From Datnioides undecimradiatus (taxonomy: Eukaryota > Chordata > Actinopteri > Lobotiformes > Datnioididae): DNA of 64,000 nucleotides. Under the pieces are notes generated by a model that saw only the letters and a program-made list of their open reading frames with translations, was not told the DNA's origin and ran no database searches. Positions 1 through 11,054 of the stretch are shown here, piece after piece. How positions within the stretch are numbered: the stretch's first letter is position 1; the number at the start of each line of letters is the position of its first letter. The position numbers were made by a program, and so were the translations under genes. The stretch lies in contig WARS01000032.1 of NCBI GenBank assembly GCA_008933995.1, positions 744,001-808,000 on the forward strand. The letters run 5' to 3'.

Positions 1-3000
1 ACCACCAGATGGTGTAGCCATTGGAGGCAAAGGAGGCATTTATAGCAACAAGGTGGGGTCTAATGGAGACTGTTGGGACACAATACTGCTTAAGTCACAC
101 ACTCACTCCACGTGACACAGGTCAGATTGACTCCCATCACCAGTGAAATCAACATAATGCCCCAAACAATTTGCCTCTGAATAGATCGCATTGTTTATGG
201 TGGTGCAAAAACTTTAAATAGCTTGAACTTCCTCTGCATTATGCTTTGTGATTGCATCCGACTTCAAAACAGGTTCATGGATATTTCCCAACAGGCTTTT
301 CCTCAGTGTGGATGACATAGCAATCACAAGACTCCTTGGTTTTCATCTGAATTCCACTCATTCCAGATGCACTCCGAGATACAAAATATCCACCATGTTC
401 CGGCAACATGAGATAAAGGATCAGTACTTGAACTTCTGGGTCACTGCTCTCATCTCCCTCACCATTGCCCTCTAGTGAACATGACATAAGAAGTTGGATA
501 AAGTCATAGGCTGTGAGTTGAGGCATTTGGAGACATCACATTTGGCTTCAAGAGACACTTCAAGAAAAAATCTCTATCCAGCACAGTTTAGTTGTAGCTT
601 CCAGGTATAATAAACATTTACTATTTAGGCAGAAGGACTATATATTGCCTCCCAGTATGTACAGCAGCATACCTCTGTGGTGTTATTATTTTTGACAATT
701 GGTAAAACACATAACACCAGATACAAACACTGATTTCATAATTGGGCAAATACAGTCAGTACTATAGCTGCCGCTATGACTGAATTCTAACATTCAGCAA
801 ATGTATTTCCTTTTTTGTGTTTCTGACAATAAGGAGATAATTATATGATGATTATACTTGTACCAAATCGGAGCTGAATATAAAGACATTATGCCACTTG
901 AAAATGCAATCAGCAAAATAGTTAGCAACACTCACAGCCGCAAGTGGAATCGGTAACAATAAGAACACAAACTGTCTTAAAGTGTGCTTTCTTTTTAGAG
1001 CGGAGTCGCTAATGGGGTTTGATTTACAATTTTAAAGCAATTTTAAAATTAGACTATGCAACTTTGGGAAAACAAAATAACGCATTATGCTTCCTACAAA
1101 TGAAATGAAAAGTAGAAATATTGAAAATTCCTAAGCAATGAACTGAGCACCTTTGCTCATTCAGCATACGCTCAAGTTTTTTGCTGCTTCACCTTTGTCT
1201 GGTATGACCAGTAGTTCAAAGTTGCAAATGTAAACTGATGTTAGCCAATTAAGATATTTTAGCTACTTTGCTATCTTGCTGTTATACTATATTTTTAGCA
1301 TCCTGTAGTTGCCATTTGTGGTCAGAGAGGCTGCTGTTCAGCTGAAGTAACATAGTCTTAGTTCAAGCTCTGACAGGACTTACACCTGAGGCCTCTGTAA
1401 ACTGACAAACAGCTTGCAAGACAAAGCCCAATGAGATTACTGCTGCTGCTGCCGAATGTGGGTAAAATGTCAGCAAATGCAATGCTATGATGCACTTTTG
1501 TGGCAATACGCCACATAAGCACACCACAGCACTGGTTAATGTTAGTTACATCATGAATGGTTTGTCCACCTAAGAAAATGCCAAATCATTATCTGTTTTT
1601 CAATTTCTGTAAACAATCATGCTGCCAATGACATGACTGACAACAGCATACCTGGCACTTGAAGCCTTTTGTCTAAGCACCTTTTATCACATAATCTCCT
1701 TTTCTCCACTGCTATTAGTGACAAACTGATGGTTGGGCATATTTATAAAGCACTAAAGTTTCTAAAATGCTTTTCTGGCAATCATGACAGCAAGAATATG
1801 AACACAGTCTCTATCCCCTTATTCACCCCTAATCACATCATGCCACTGTACATCCAGTCTAAACCGTTTAAAAATAACTGCTGTAATTTTTCAGCATGCA
1901 AATTTCATTCACAGCACATCATTCTGAAACAATACAACACATATCCAGAGACAGGGGCAAGTATAATTTAATCAGCCATCTCTCCACAGCTCTCAATTTG
2001 AGTTTATTTCACTGCCACAAGTTGAGTTGAATCATTCCAACAGTATCGTTTTGTATCGGCTCACTGTGAAATTGATTTCACTTGACTTCAGTCTGTCTGC
2101 ATAGATTCTAAGTGACTGGGTTTTCAACTCGCTGAGAGTTGTAATGAGACAGAAGTCTGCTTGGAAGCTGAAAACAGGAACATGAAACAAACAACTAAAC
2201 CAAGATCAATGATGGAGACAAAATGTGTGCTCCCCTGCTGATGCTGCCATTACTAAAAAGCATTCTGAGTGAGTATCACAGCTCACTAACTATTCACTCG
2301 CTCCCAGTCCTGTCAAAAATGTTTGTGAGTGAAGGTATGCAGCACTGAAATTCACATCACCCTGTACACAGTGAGCTACTGAATGCTTGATGATTCATAC
2401 TTCTTGTGTCCTTGTTTGAAATAGAAATTGATTAAAATGGTGCAGTTTTTGCATGAACCCTTTTATAAAAATTAAATAAGCCATGAAATGAGTCTGTTAT
2501 ATTACAGGTTTTTGTTTTTTTTTAGCTTTTCCAACATCTTCTTCATTGAGAAAGCTCAGGCTAAATTAACATTTGAATCTTGGCATTAAATAAAACAGCA
2601 TAGGACGAAGTATATTTATGTTGACATTTATTATTGTTTATCTGTTTCACTCATGGGTGTGGCAGCAACTTTAGGAGCTCAAACCAGACTCAAAAAGCAA
2701 TATTAACAGTACACTACAAATAGATGCTGTACATAAAGGAAATAATAATAGCATAAATCAGTAAATAATACATACAGCAATATACAGACAGTAGATGTAT
2801 GCAAAATTACTAGGCATGAATACAATAGGAAGACAATCATCTAGAAAAGTAGAATTTATTTGAAAACAAGGTCACATTGTTTGACTGCACTTGATCCAGC
2901 TGCATGAACTAAATGACTGAGAGACTGTTTTGTTGCCTGTCACTGAAGGTGAGACTGGTGTCCAGCAGAGGGCAATAATGGATCAACATTTTCTTTTTAA

Positions 3001-4425
3001 CATTCTTTACATTCAAGATGATGCTCATATCCTCTGCACAATCTTTGCACAAATATGTTTGCTTTTTTCTTTCACATGTGTCATGGTTTTTTTTTGCTGT
3101 ATGTTTGTCTCATACCTCTAATCTTTAACATCTAATCTCCTACTTTACTATCTAGTTCTGTTGCCTCATCCGCCCTAAAGATGCAAGCGTATTTGCCTTG
3201 TCTCTTGTCTACCACTGACTTCCTCCAATTCCCCACATCTACTCTTTCTGGACCTTAAGTGTGAATAAAATTCAGTTTTTAATCGACTTGCCTGTTTGAA
3301 ATGAAGGTTAGATTAACAATTTCCCTCCCCTCTAGGGGATATTGAACTCAGAAAGTGAGGCTTTAAGAACTTCATATAAATACCTCTGTGAGAACGGATC
3401 TTCACAAAGTACACAGTTACAACTACTAATCCCACATCCCATCAAGAATTCATATGAACTTCAGGTGAAGGATTTATTTCAAGCTTAAGTGGGGAGTGGT
3501 CTGCATATCTGTGCCTATCACATCATACCAAATGAAAGCACACTCTCCTACCCTTCAGGCAATTGAAAAATGCCTTTCACATACAGTACAGTTCCACTTC
3601 ATCATATCCTCCTCACCAGCTGTATCACTGACATCAGGCTCCAGCACCTATATAACCCCACCATGACCCCTCAGATGTGGGGGAGCAAAAACATCCAGTC
3701 TAAAGAGTCTTGGAAAAGCATATTAATATCCAAAAGCAGTAAGTAACAGATAAAGAGCTCTTCAAAATGCTATTCAATCCAGCTATCAAAATTGAGATGA
3801 TGCAAAACATTTCTCTGGATGCCTCATCTTTTCATGTAGCTCCACAATATTTCAAATGAAAATAATGTTTATTCAACAGACTGTTTGAGATCAGAGGTGT
3901 TACAGCGACATGCTGGATGAACTCACTGCACCGTAAACTACACAGGGTATAACTTTAATATAGTGAAAATTAAGATCTAACAACCTGTAATCAGCGTGCG
4001 TGGACTTCTAGATGTTTCTTCATGTGTCTGTGGCTGTGTCCTGTTGGTGGACAGTAAGATAATATCCTATAAACAAACAAATAATCCATTCATCTTTTGG
4101 GATATTTTCAGATAATTCCAGCCATCAGAGTGGAAGAGTTTCACAACTTCTGCAAAAGAAGATGGAAAACATTTTGATTGCCCCCTCTTGTGACTTGCTG
4201 CTGTTTTGAACCCCTCACTAGGGCTGTGAGGAGGTTGTGGCATCGTGGTTGTGGTGAGGGCTTATGTGTGCTTGCTTTTGAGTTTGGATGGTGTATTGGC
4301 ATCCTTTTCACAACTGCACAAACTCTGGCTCCAAATGGCATCACAGGCACAAGATGTTACCCCACCCATTCTTGGATATTTAGCCTTCTTTTCTGAACAG
4401 AGGGAGGAGATATGTTGCTGATCTT
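1..4425. other. Non-coding upstream DNA, no gene seen
   Basis: AT-rich DNA. Open frames here are at most about 100 codons and resemble no family I know, with no convincing splice structure. The only items noted are the CTCF-like motif at 2962 and short homopolymers. Confidence 0.7.
2962..2974 (+). promoter_or_regulatory. CTCF-like core motif
   Basis: CCAGCAGAGGGCA matches every position of the core CTCF consensus CCASYAGRKGGCR. This is a motif match only; occupancy is unknown and the motif may come from a repeat. Confidence 0.4.
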
Positions 4426-4430
4426 CATAT
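4426..4430. repeat. Target-site duplication of the solo LTR, left copy
   Basis: CATAT immediately before the TG terminus; identical to the five bases after the other terminus at 4959-4963. A 5-bp duplication is typical of LTR-retrotransposon integration. Confidence 0.8.
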
Positions 4431-4958
4431 TGTCACACGTCAGAAGGACCCAAACGCAGAGTCAGGAAGAGGAGGCTGTAGTCAACCAAACTGAGAAATT
4501 TATTATAATAAGGGATATTCCAGGACGTAGTCGGAAACAGGCAGAGGTCAAAAATCCAAAAACTGGTACACTCAGTCCGTTGCAAAGGTTCAGAAGACGT
4601 CAAGCAAAACCACAAACCAGAAACAGGCAGAGATCAAAAATCCAGAATCAGGTAAACGAACAAACAGGCGGGATGCGAAGCTGGCTAGGGCTCAAACAAC
4701 GATCTGGCAGGAAACAGAGGCACATTGACTAGTATAAGTACCCAGAGTCAATTGGGAAACGGGCAACAGGTGGTGGTTGACTGGGCAGACTGGTTGCTGA
4801 TAGGCTGAGAGAAGATGCAGGGGGATTGTCCATGGGTGGAGGCAGCTTTCTGGCGGGAAGACTTGGCAGATCCTCATTGGAGTGAAAGCAGGGGGGTGTG
4901 AGTAGGAACAACAGCAGCTGGGAGGGACTACTAGGAGCAGGAGGCTGAATTCATGACA
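4431..4958 (-). mobile_element. Solo LTR of a retrotransposon (probably Gypsy-like)
   Basis: The 528-bp element begins TGTCA and ends TGACA, the TG...CA termini of an LTR, and is flanked by perfect 5-bp direct repeats CATAT (4426-4430 and 4959-4963). Read on the minus strand it has a TATA-like TACTTATA (4733-4740), a polyadenylation signal AATAAA (4499-4504) about 70 nt from the 3' end, and ends in a CGTTTGGGTCC motif that I recall from teleost LTRs. An internal direct repeat (4532-4567 and 4618-4654) is present. There is no internal retroviral-type coding region, so the element is a recombination remnant. The superfamily assignment is inference. Confidence 0.82.
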
Positions 4959-4963
4959 CATAT
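4959..4963. repeat. Target-site duplication of the solo LTR, right copy
   Basis: CATAT immediately after the CA terminus, matching 4426-4430 exactly. Confidence 0.8.
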
Positions 4964-4984
4964 ACAATCTATGATACTAATTTA

Positions 4985-5165
4985 GAAACATAAGCATGCT
5001 AACATGTTCAACTAAAATAATCAAAATGGTCAAATTATACCCAGTAATTATAGGCAGGTTAACATTGTAAAGTTGCATTAGCATTTAATTCAAAGCACCA
5101 CTGTGCCTAAGTACAGAAGGACAGATACCGGGAGCTAATAATATCACTTTAGACTCCTAATCTTC
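4985..5165 (-). repeat. Fragment of a dispersed teleost repeat (family A)
   Basis: It contains AAGCATGCTAACATG and, near its end, AAAGCACCACTGTGCC followed by TAAGTACAG, then ACTCCTAATC. I recall these as the terminal part of a repeat very common in percomorph genomes, here in reverse orientation relative to the copy at 6815. It lies directly beside the solo LTR. Recognised from memory, with no database check. Confidence 0.6.
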
Positions 5166-5757
5166 TTTTTTCATTATTATTATTATGGCCTAAAGCTTTT
5201 CAGTAAAGCATTTTGAAACTATTCGAACAAAATGTAAGACTCTATTTGGATTGTCATGGGATTTTGCAGTTAATAAGACATAAGACAAAGGCAGTTTTCC
5301 TTTTTTGAGAGAGGAAGGCTGGGCTAATACAAATCTCTTACATGTACTGTGCAGACATCATGTACTGTACTTTCTGGGAAAGACAGTAAAGGACCCAGCC
5401 ACCTCTGTTTGTAATGTCTATGTCTGCATAAACATCTGATTGTGATCAGGGCAAATTGCAGGATGGTGAATTGGGGTCCCCAGTGAGAGTGGAATCGGAA
5501 TGAATGTGAATAATCCCCTGTAGTTTCATCAAGAAAATTGCTGTTTATGTATTTCTCCTCCACATCCTCCAGACACTGTGGAGAACATCCCTGCTGCACA
5601 TCAGAGGAATCGCGACTTTTGTGTTTGACTGTGCATGCGTGGTGAATGTGTTTGTGTGTGCATGTGTGTATGTGTGTCTAATTGCAGTAATCTTCCAAGT
5701 GTGGAAGAAATTCATCTGTTCGGCTGTGCTGTACAATCCTTTAGGTATGGCAACAAA

Positions 5758-5793
5758 TTGGATTAGCATATGATGCAGATTATCCAGTCATCA
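5758..5793 (+). repeat. Local direct repeat, copy 1
   Basis: TTGGATTAGCATATGATGCA followed by GATTATCCAGTCATCAC; copy 2 is about 232 bp downstream with four to five differences. The flanks of the two copies are unrelated. Confidence 0.7.
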
Positions 5794-5988
5794 CTAAAGG
5801 CACATTGGTGTGAAAATGGTTGACACACAGACAGAAGCTGACAGGGGGGTTTGATGGAGTCAGACATATTTCAAACTGATTAGAAGTGCAATAAACTGGA
5901 GCAATAAACTACAGGCTCAGTGTGGGATTGAACTTTAAAGCTTTCCTAAGACCTCGAAACACTGAGAGAGCAGGCGAGTGAGGGAGTT

Positions 5989-6024
5989 GGATTAACATGT
6001 GGTGCAGATTATCCTGTCATCACA
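5989..6024 (+). repeat. Local direct repeat, copy 2
   Basis: TTGGATTAACATGTGGTGCA followed by GATTATCCTGTCATCAC, matching the copy at 5758. Confidence 0.7.
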
Positions 6025-6335
6025 GCAGAAATGTTTCATGATACTTGCCACCAGTTAGGGAACTCATCTTCGATACTGTAACGTTAGACACATCGGATGC
6101 ACCAAGCATCTCGTAGTTAACCTGATACCCAGTTGGAATTTTTTATGATTGAAGTCTGAGTCTCTCAATCAAAACAGTAACAAAGGACAAATTTGTGTTG
6201 ATGACAAGGTGATGTAGGATCGTGGGAGGTGTTGTCTTTACCACCATTGCTGTCAGCTTCTCCCAGTAAAGATTTTGTCAAGGTTGATCATTAAGGAGGT
6301 TTTTATGGGATACACCTGTCCAAAACATACAGAAT

Positions 6336-6361
6336 AGAAGAAGAAGAAGAAGAAGAAGAAG
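6336..6361 (+). repeat. (AAG)n microsatellite
   Basis: About nine perfect AGA/GAA units. Confidence 0.9.
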
Positions 6362-6814
6362 CAGTTTCATCTTAAAAATCCTTTTTGCTGATGCTGTTTG
6401 GAAAGAAAGACCATTCCATAGCAACTGCAACCAAGCTACTGTAAACCTTTGCTCACCTTGTTTCTCAAATTGTCCAATGACCCCCCTGACACAGTTTAAA
6501 TATATATTTTAAAATGACCAAGATCCAAGATCCCCCCCGAGAATGTTGCTTAAAGCATCAAAAAGAGGCACTTTATGAGGCAGCCTTTTCCACAAAACCA
6601 CAATGCTGACACATTTAATAAAGAGATATGACAGCGTTCACAAGCAATCAAAGTAAACAAACCGTTACCTAGATTTAGATTATGGACTTTTTTAGGTTGA
6701 AAACATTTATTGTATATATGTATACTTTTCTAAATGATTGTATAATTTGTTTTTTGACATTTTCATGCAGAGATGTCACTTGTGTTTTTGATTGCAAAAA
6801 CATGTGCTGCGATG

Positions 6815-7110
6815 CAATGTAATTAGCACTAAACACAAAGTGATGCTGAGGCTGATGGGATATGTTTGGCCATATAGCAAAGTAATGGACAAATTAATTG
6901 ATTGATTGTATCAAAAGTGCTACGGGTCAATGAAAATCATCTTGAGGGGAATGTCTGTACCAAATATAATCACAATCCATTCAATAGATGATAAAATATA
7001 AAAATAAACCTCATGGTGACACTTGAGGAACAGTCAGATGATCAACATAGACAGCAGGATTAATCCCCCGGGGACCATGGATGTTGCACAAAATTGAATG
7101 GCACATTAAT
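6815..7110 (+). repeat. Degenerate dispersed teleost repeat (family A)
   Basis: It shows in order the family landmarks ATTAGCACTAAACACAAAGT, GCTGAGGCTGATGGGA, AATGGACAAATT, GAGGGGAATGTCTGTACC, AATCCATTCAATAG, CCTCATGGTGACAC and GGGGACCATGGATGT. The order matches the consensus I remember from percomorph genomes. No protein-coding capacity is evident. Confidence 0.65.
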
Positions 7111-8268
7111 TTCAGTCAGAGTCAGAGTTACTTACTTAATTACAGTCAAAGTTGGGTTGATGTGGTAAATCGATTTAATAGCAGATGCAAATCACCAATG
7201 GTTCCCTGACTGGACTGAGTAAATACACAAGATGCTGACTGTCAGCGACATTAATTGGTCCTCTGTTGATTCTGAACGAAACTGTTCCACTTGTGCCATA
7301 TGAAGTCATACAGTACTTTATGCTTTCCCTTTGTCTATGGACATTGTTTGCAATGCATTTAAAAGCTCTAACACAGCTCTTCAAAGACACTGAGGATGGA
7401 TCCAGTGGTGTTAAACAGCTGCACAAGAGGTTCTTCACTTACAGCACTGGGGAAATGGCGTCAGGAAACACAAGTGGCGAGCATGAATAATGGAAATATC
7501 ACACATTTAATAATCATTAAATGTTAGTTCACAATGTGGCAGGAAAGATAGTCTTATTGTTATGTAAAATTTCAGCTGTTGCTTTGGAGAGATTTCACAT
7601 CAGGTCCTTGGTTCAGTAATTGGGCTTGTGAAGTACTTGAAAAAGGTCAAACACTGATATGCAAATGCAAAATTATGCTGACCGCACATATACTGACACC
7701 CACAGGGACCTGATGGGCCCACACATAAAGACCCATTTCCATTAACAGACAATACATTTTGTAAATTATCAGAAAGGATAACATATTGAACAGATATTAT
7801 CACAGTAAATATGGATTAGATGTGCACAGCACCTGGGATTTTGCAAGACCACAAATATTTATGTCTGATTTGACTAAAAGAGAAACAAATCTTCACCAGT
7901 AAACAACTTTGCTGGCCTATTTATGCTGCATCTCACATGGAAAAGGCAAAGCATGATGCTGTATGAGCAAACATTTTAATTTGGGGGGGAAATCAGTGGA
8001 TGGATGTCGGCAGCAAGGACAGTAAACTCTGCATATAGGCTTTTCCTCTGAAATAATGACACCATAAGCATTTAGATTGGTACCCTATTAGTGTTTCTTT
8101 CATGCTTTCCCTGCACAGGTCTGTCTGCTACCAGATATGTTCTGCTAGGAAAATCACCTTCCCCAGCCTTCACATTTCCATAGAATATAACACATGAATA
8201 AACTCACACTTTTTTCCTGATGTTTTCTTCTCCTCTCTCTTCCAACCTGACACCAAGCCCTGCTGTAG

Positions 8269-8292
8269 CTACTTGTTTAGATGAACAAGTAG
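8269..8292. repeat. Short perfect inverted repeat
   Basis: Arms CTACTTGTT and AACAAGTAG with loop TAGATG. No terminator-like or element context; function not evident. Confidence 0.7.
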
Positions 8293-11042
8293 TACAACTA
8301 TGTGTAAAATTTTGTGTTGATCATCAAATGTATGTAATGTATTATGTAGGTGCTAAACTATGAGGAAAACTCAAAAATAACAAAACAAAGGTTTCACCCA
8401 GTATAAATCTATAAGTGCTGATGACCAGATGATCATGGTTAATTCAACATGGGTAATGAATTACAGGCATTGCTGACCTTGGTGTCTGTGCTGGCAGATG
8501 TTGTGCAGTCAAGTTCTCAATGTTCTTGTGCTCTGCATATGACCTGTGTAAGTCAACAGTTGTGTATTATGCAGTTTCAGCCGTGTGGAAAACACAAAGA
8601 GAGATTTTTTTCTTTAGTTTTAAAAGGTTATTTCAAAAATGTTTCAGTGTAAAGGTAGCCACACTCACTGTTACTTATTTCACATTCTCTGGAAACTTGT
8701 CCCTTACCGGTATTACTGCAACCTTAACCCTAGGCCTAAACTAACAACAGTCACAAAATTCATCTTTCCTCCAATAGTGGACACTTTTTTCCCCCAGAGG
8801 GACAATCTGTCCACTTTTATTGGTCTTTTGAAAAGCGTCCCTGAAAGCAGCATGAGTCAGAGTTACCACACACATGCATACACTTATGTATAAAATGTAT
8901 TGGGCCCTTATAGAGCTATAGAGATATTGATTAATAACTTTCTTACCGAAGAGAATACGTACAGCATTTGACACATTTTACACAGTTAAACAGTTTGATC
9001 AGACCATTTAGACTTGTGGGACTCAATTACTGAAAATGTTCCCTCTGAAAAGTACTTGACGTGAAGAGGATTTCTATTGTAACTGTAACTGCAGCCTGCC
9101 TTTGGAGCAGTGAAAGATAGTATTGACAAAACTAACAGAAACCATTTCTCCACTAACATTTCACCTGAACGCACAAGTGACTCTGCTAAAGTACTTTTGA
9201 CATTTCCCCTGGCTCACACACAGGAGGGCTAATAAAACACTAATTAAATCAAATTATAGAGTTTTAAATAAAAGGAGCGTAGCAGCTACTAATTTGGCCA
9301 GTCTGATCCCATCCAGCAGGTTGCAACCAATGCCTAAGGGTCTTCATGGAAGAATCTGATTATATTTATTATTAAATAACTTCACTTTAATATAATGATC
9401 ACACAGCCAGGGTCTGAGAAATTTCATTTTACAGAGTCAGCAACATTCTAGATAAACAGGCATCAATATGACATTCTGTTTTCCCAGTACTTACATCTGG
9501 ACTGCACTGATCAGAAGAGCACTTTCTGAGGTAATGAGGAAGCACTTTGGGTTATAAAAAAGCATCAAGCAACAGTGATTTTGCAGGATGCAGGTTTCAA
9601 ACATGCCTTGAGACTGTAACAAGACTAGGGGCCAAAAGGCATGGGACACAGACGTTGCACAACACATCTGCCACAGCATGCCTGCAGCAGAGTGCGTCCA
9701 TTATAATCAACGGAAGCTGCAACACTGACCACAGAAGCTTTGTGCACCACGCAGGCATCCTGCTGCTCATCGCTATTCTTACACAGCTGGTTTATTCTGT
9801 TTTCCTGTGCATTGCTGCACAGCTTTTCAACAGGACATTAAACTACACAGGCACACAAATGTGTAAAAATGTAGTGAACTCGGTTAAAAACAATTAATTC
9901 ATTAATTTATTTATTCAGTATTAGTTAATGTAGCTATAGTTTGCATAATGTTGTAAAACATTTCCTGGAATTTCTAAATCTTTTCACAAAACACAGTTTG
10001 CATGGCACCACAGACTCTATGGAGTATCTGGTGCCTTGTTTACTTGTCCCATGTATTCGACTATGAGAGTTTAAACAAAAAACAAAAACATAATTATGAC
10101 ATTTTTTTTGTCTACATATTGCCTGCACATTACATTCTGAAAGGGAATGAGTTATGTATGTTCTGTGACGATACACCAAATAGTTGTATTGTAATAGACA
10201 TTTCACTCATGGTGGTGGTAGAGGAATAGTCTGAGGATCTGTACACTCTGTGGACCCTGCATAATACTTCATATCACACCATATAGTAGCTGGGGTTTTT
10301 CAGCCAGGACAGAAGTATTGAACAGACAGACTGACCTACGTTGGCATCCTGTGTGGAGACTTGAAATGTGTCTTAAAAAAAACAGAACATGCTAGGCGCA
10401 AATATACCTTGTGCAAAAAGGTTGAATGGCAGCATTATGGTTAAATAAAATTATTGTGATGAATGTGAATAAACCTCTTCAAACTTCAGCTTTGCTTTCT
10501 TTGGAGAATTTTGCTTTGAGAATTTCTTCCCAAACGCAAATCTTATGCATAATTCCAAAGGGTACGCTGACAACAACATAAGTAGGAAAATTATTAAACC
10601 TTCTTACTCACATTTTGTGTTCTAGTCATATCTCAAGTGGAATGCATGTGGCCATAAAGCAGAGCTAATCAGCTCATTGTCTCCTGAAGTGTGCTGCACT
10701 GGGTGCTTTATCATCTCCTGACTGAGGCTGTGATTTCTGCTCCAATCAAAGGGCCTTTCTTTGCAGATACATTCAGAATATAGATTCAAGAAGAGTGGCT
10801 GGACTGTTGGCTATTATTACTATGTAGCAAACAAAGCAGCATTACATGACACATGAAAGCAAATTAAAAGTGATGCTCAGAGGCTCAGGCAGATCAGTGG
10901 GCCATACTCCTCATGGGTATTGTAAAAAGAAAGCAGTCTCCATCTGATTGATCATTTGTCAAAATGTTGATTGCTCAACATGAGTTCTGATTATCACAAA
11001 ATGGAAACATGCACAATGATTTATATGTGGTCAGAGGTGAGT

Positions 11043-11054
11043 GCCCCCTGGTGA
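11043..11054 (-). promoter_or_regulatory. CTCF-like core motif, one mismatch
   Basis: GCCCCCTGGTGA matches the reverse of the CTCF core with one mismatch in the last base. Orientation is opposite to the site at 2962. Confidence 0.25.

Larger units (their letters stand above)
5166..6814. other. Non-coding DNA between two family A repeats
   Basis: Holds a TG-rich imperfect tract (about 5647-5680), the local direct repeat pair and the (AAG)n microsatellite. No coding exon recognised. Confidence 0.65.

Noticed and set aside
4412..4732. 106-codon frame and overlapping minus-strand frames up to 4967 as possible genes
   Set aside because: They lie inside or across the solo LTR and show repeat-derived, low-complexity residues (Q/R/K rich on one strand, P/C/S rich on the other).
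9547..9897. 116-codon plus-strand frame
   Set aside because: No known motif; the CpG-rich middle part looks like decayed repeat sequence.
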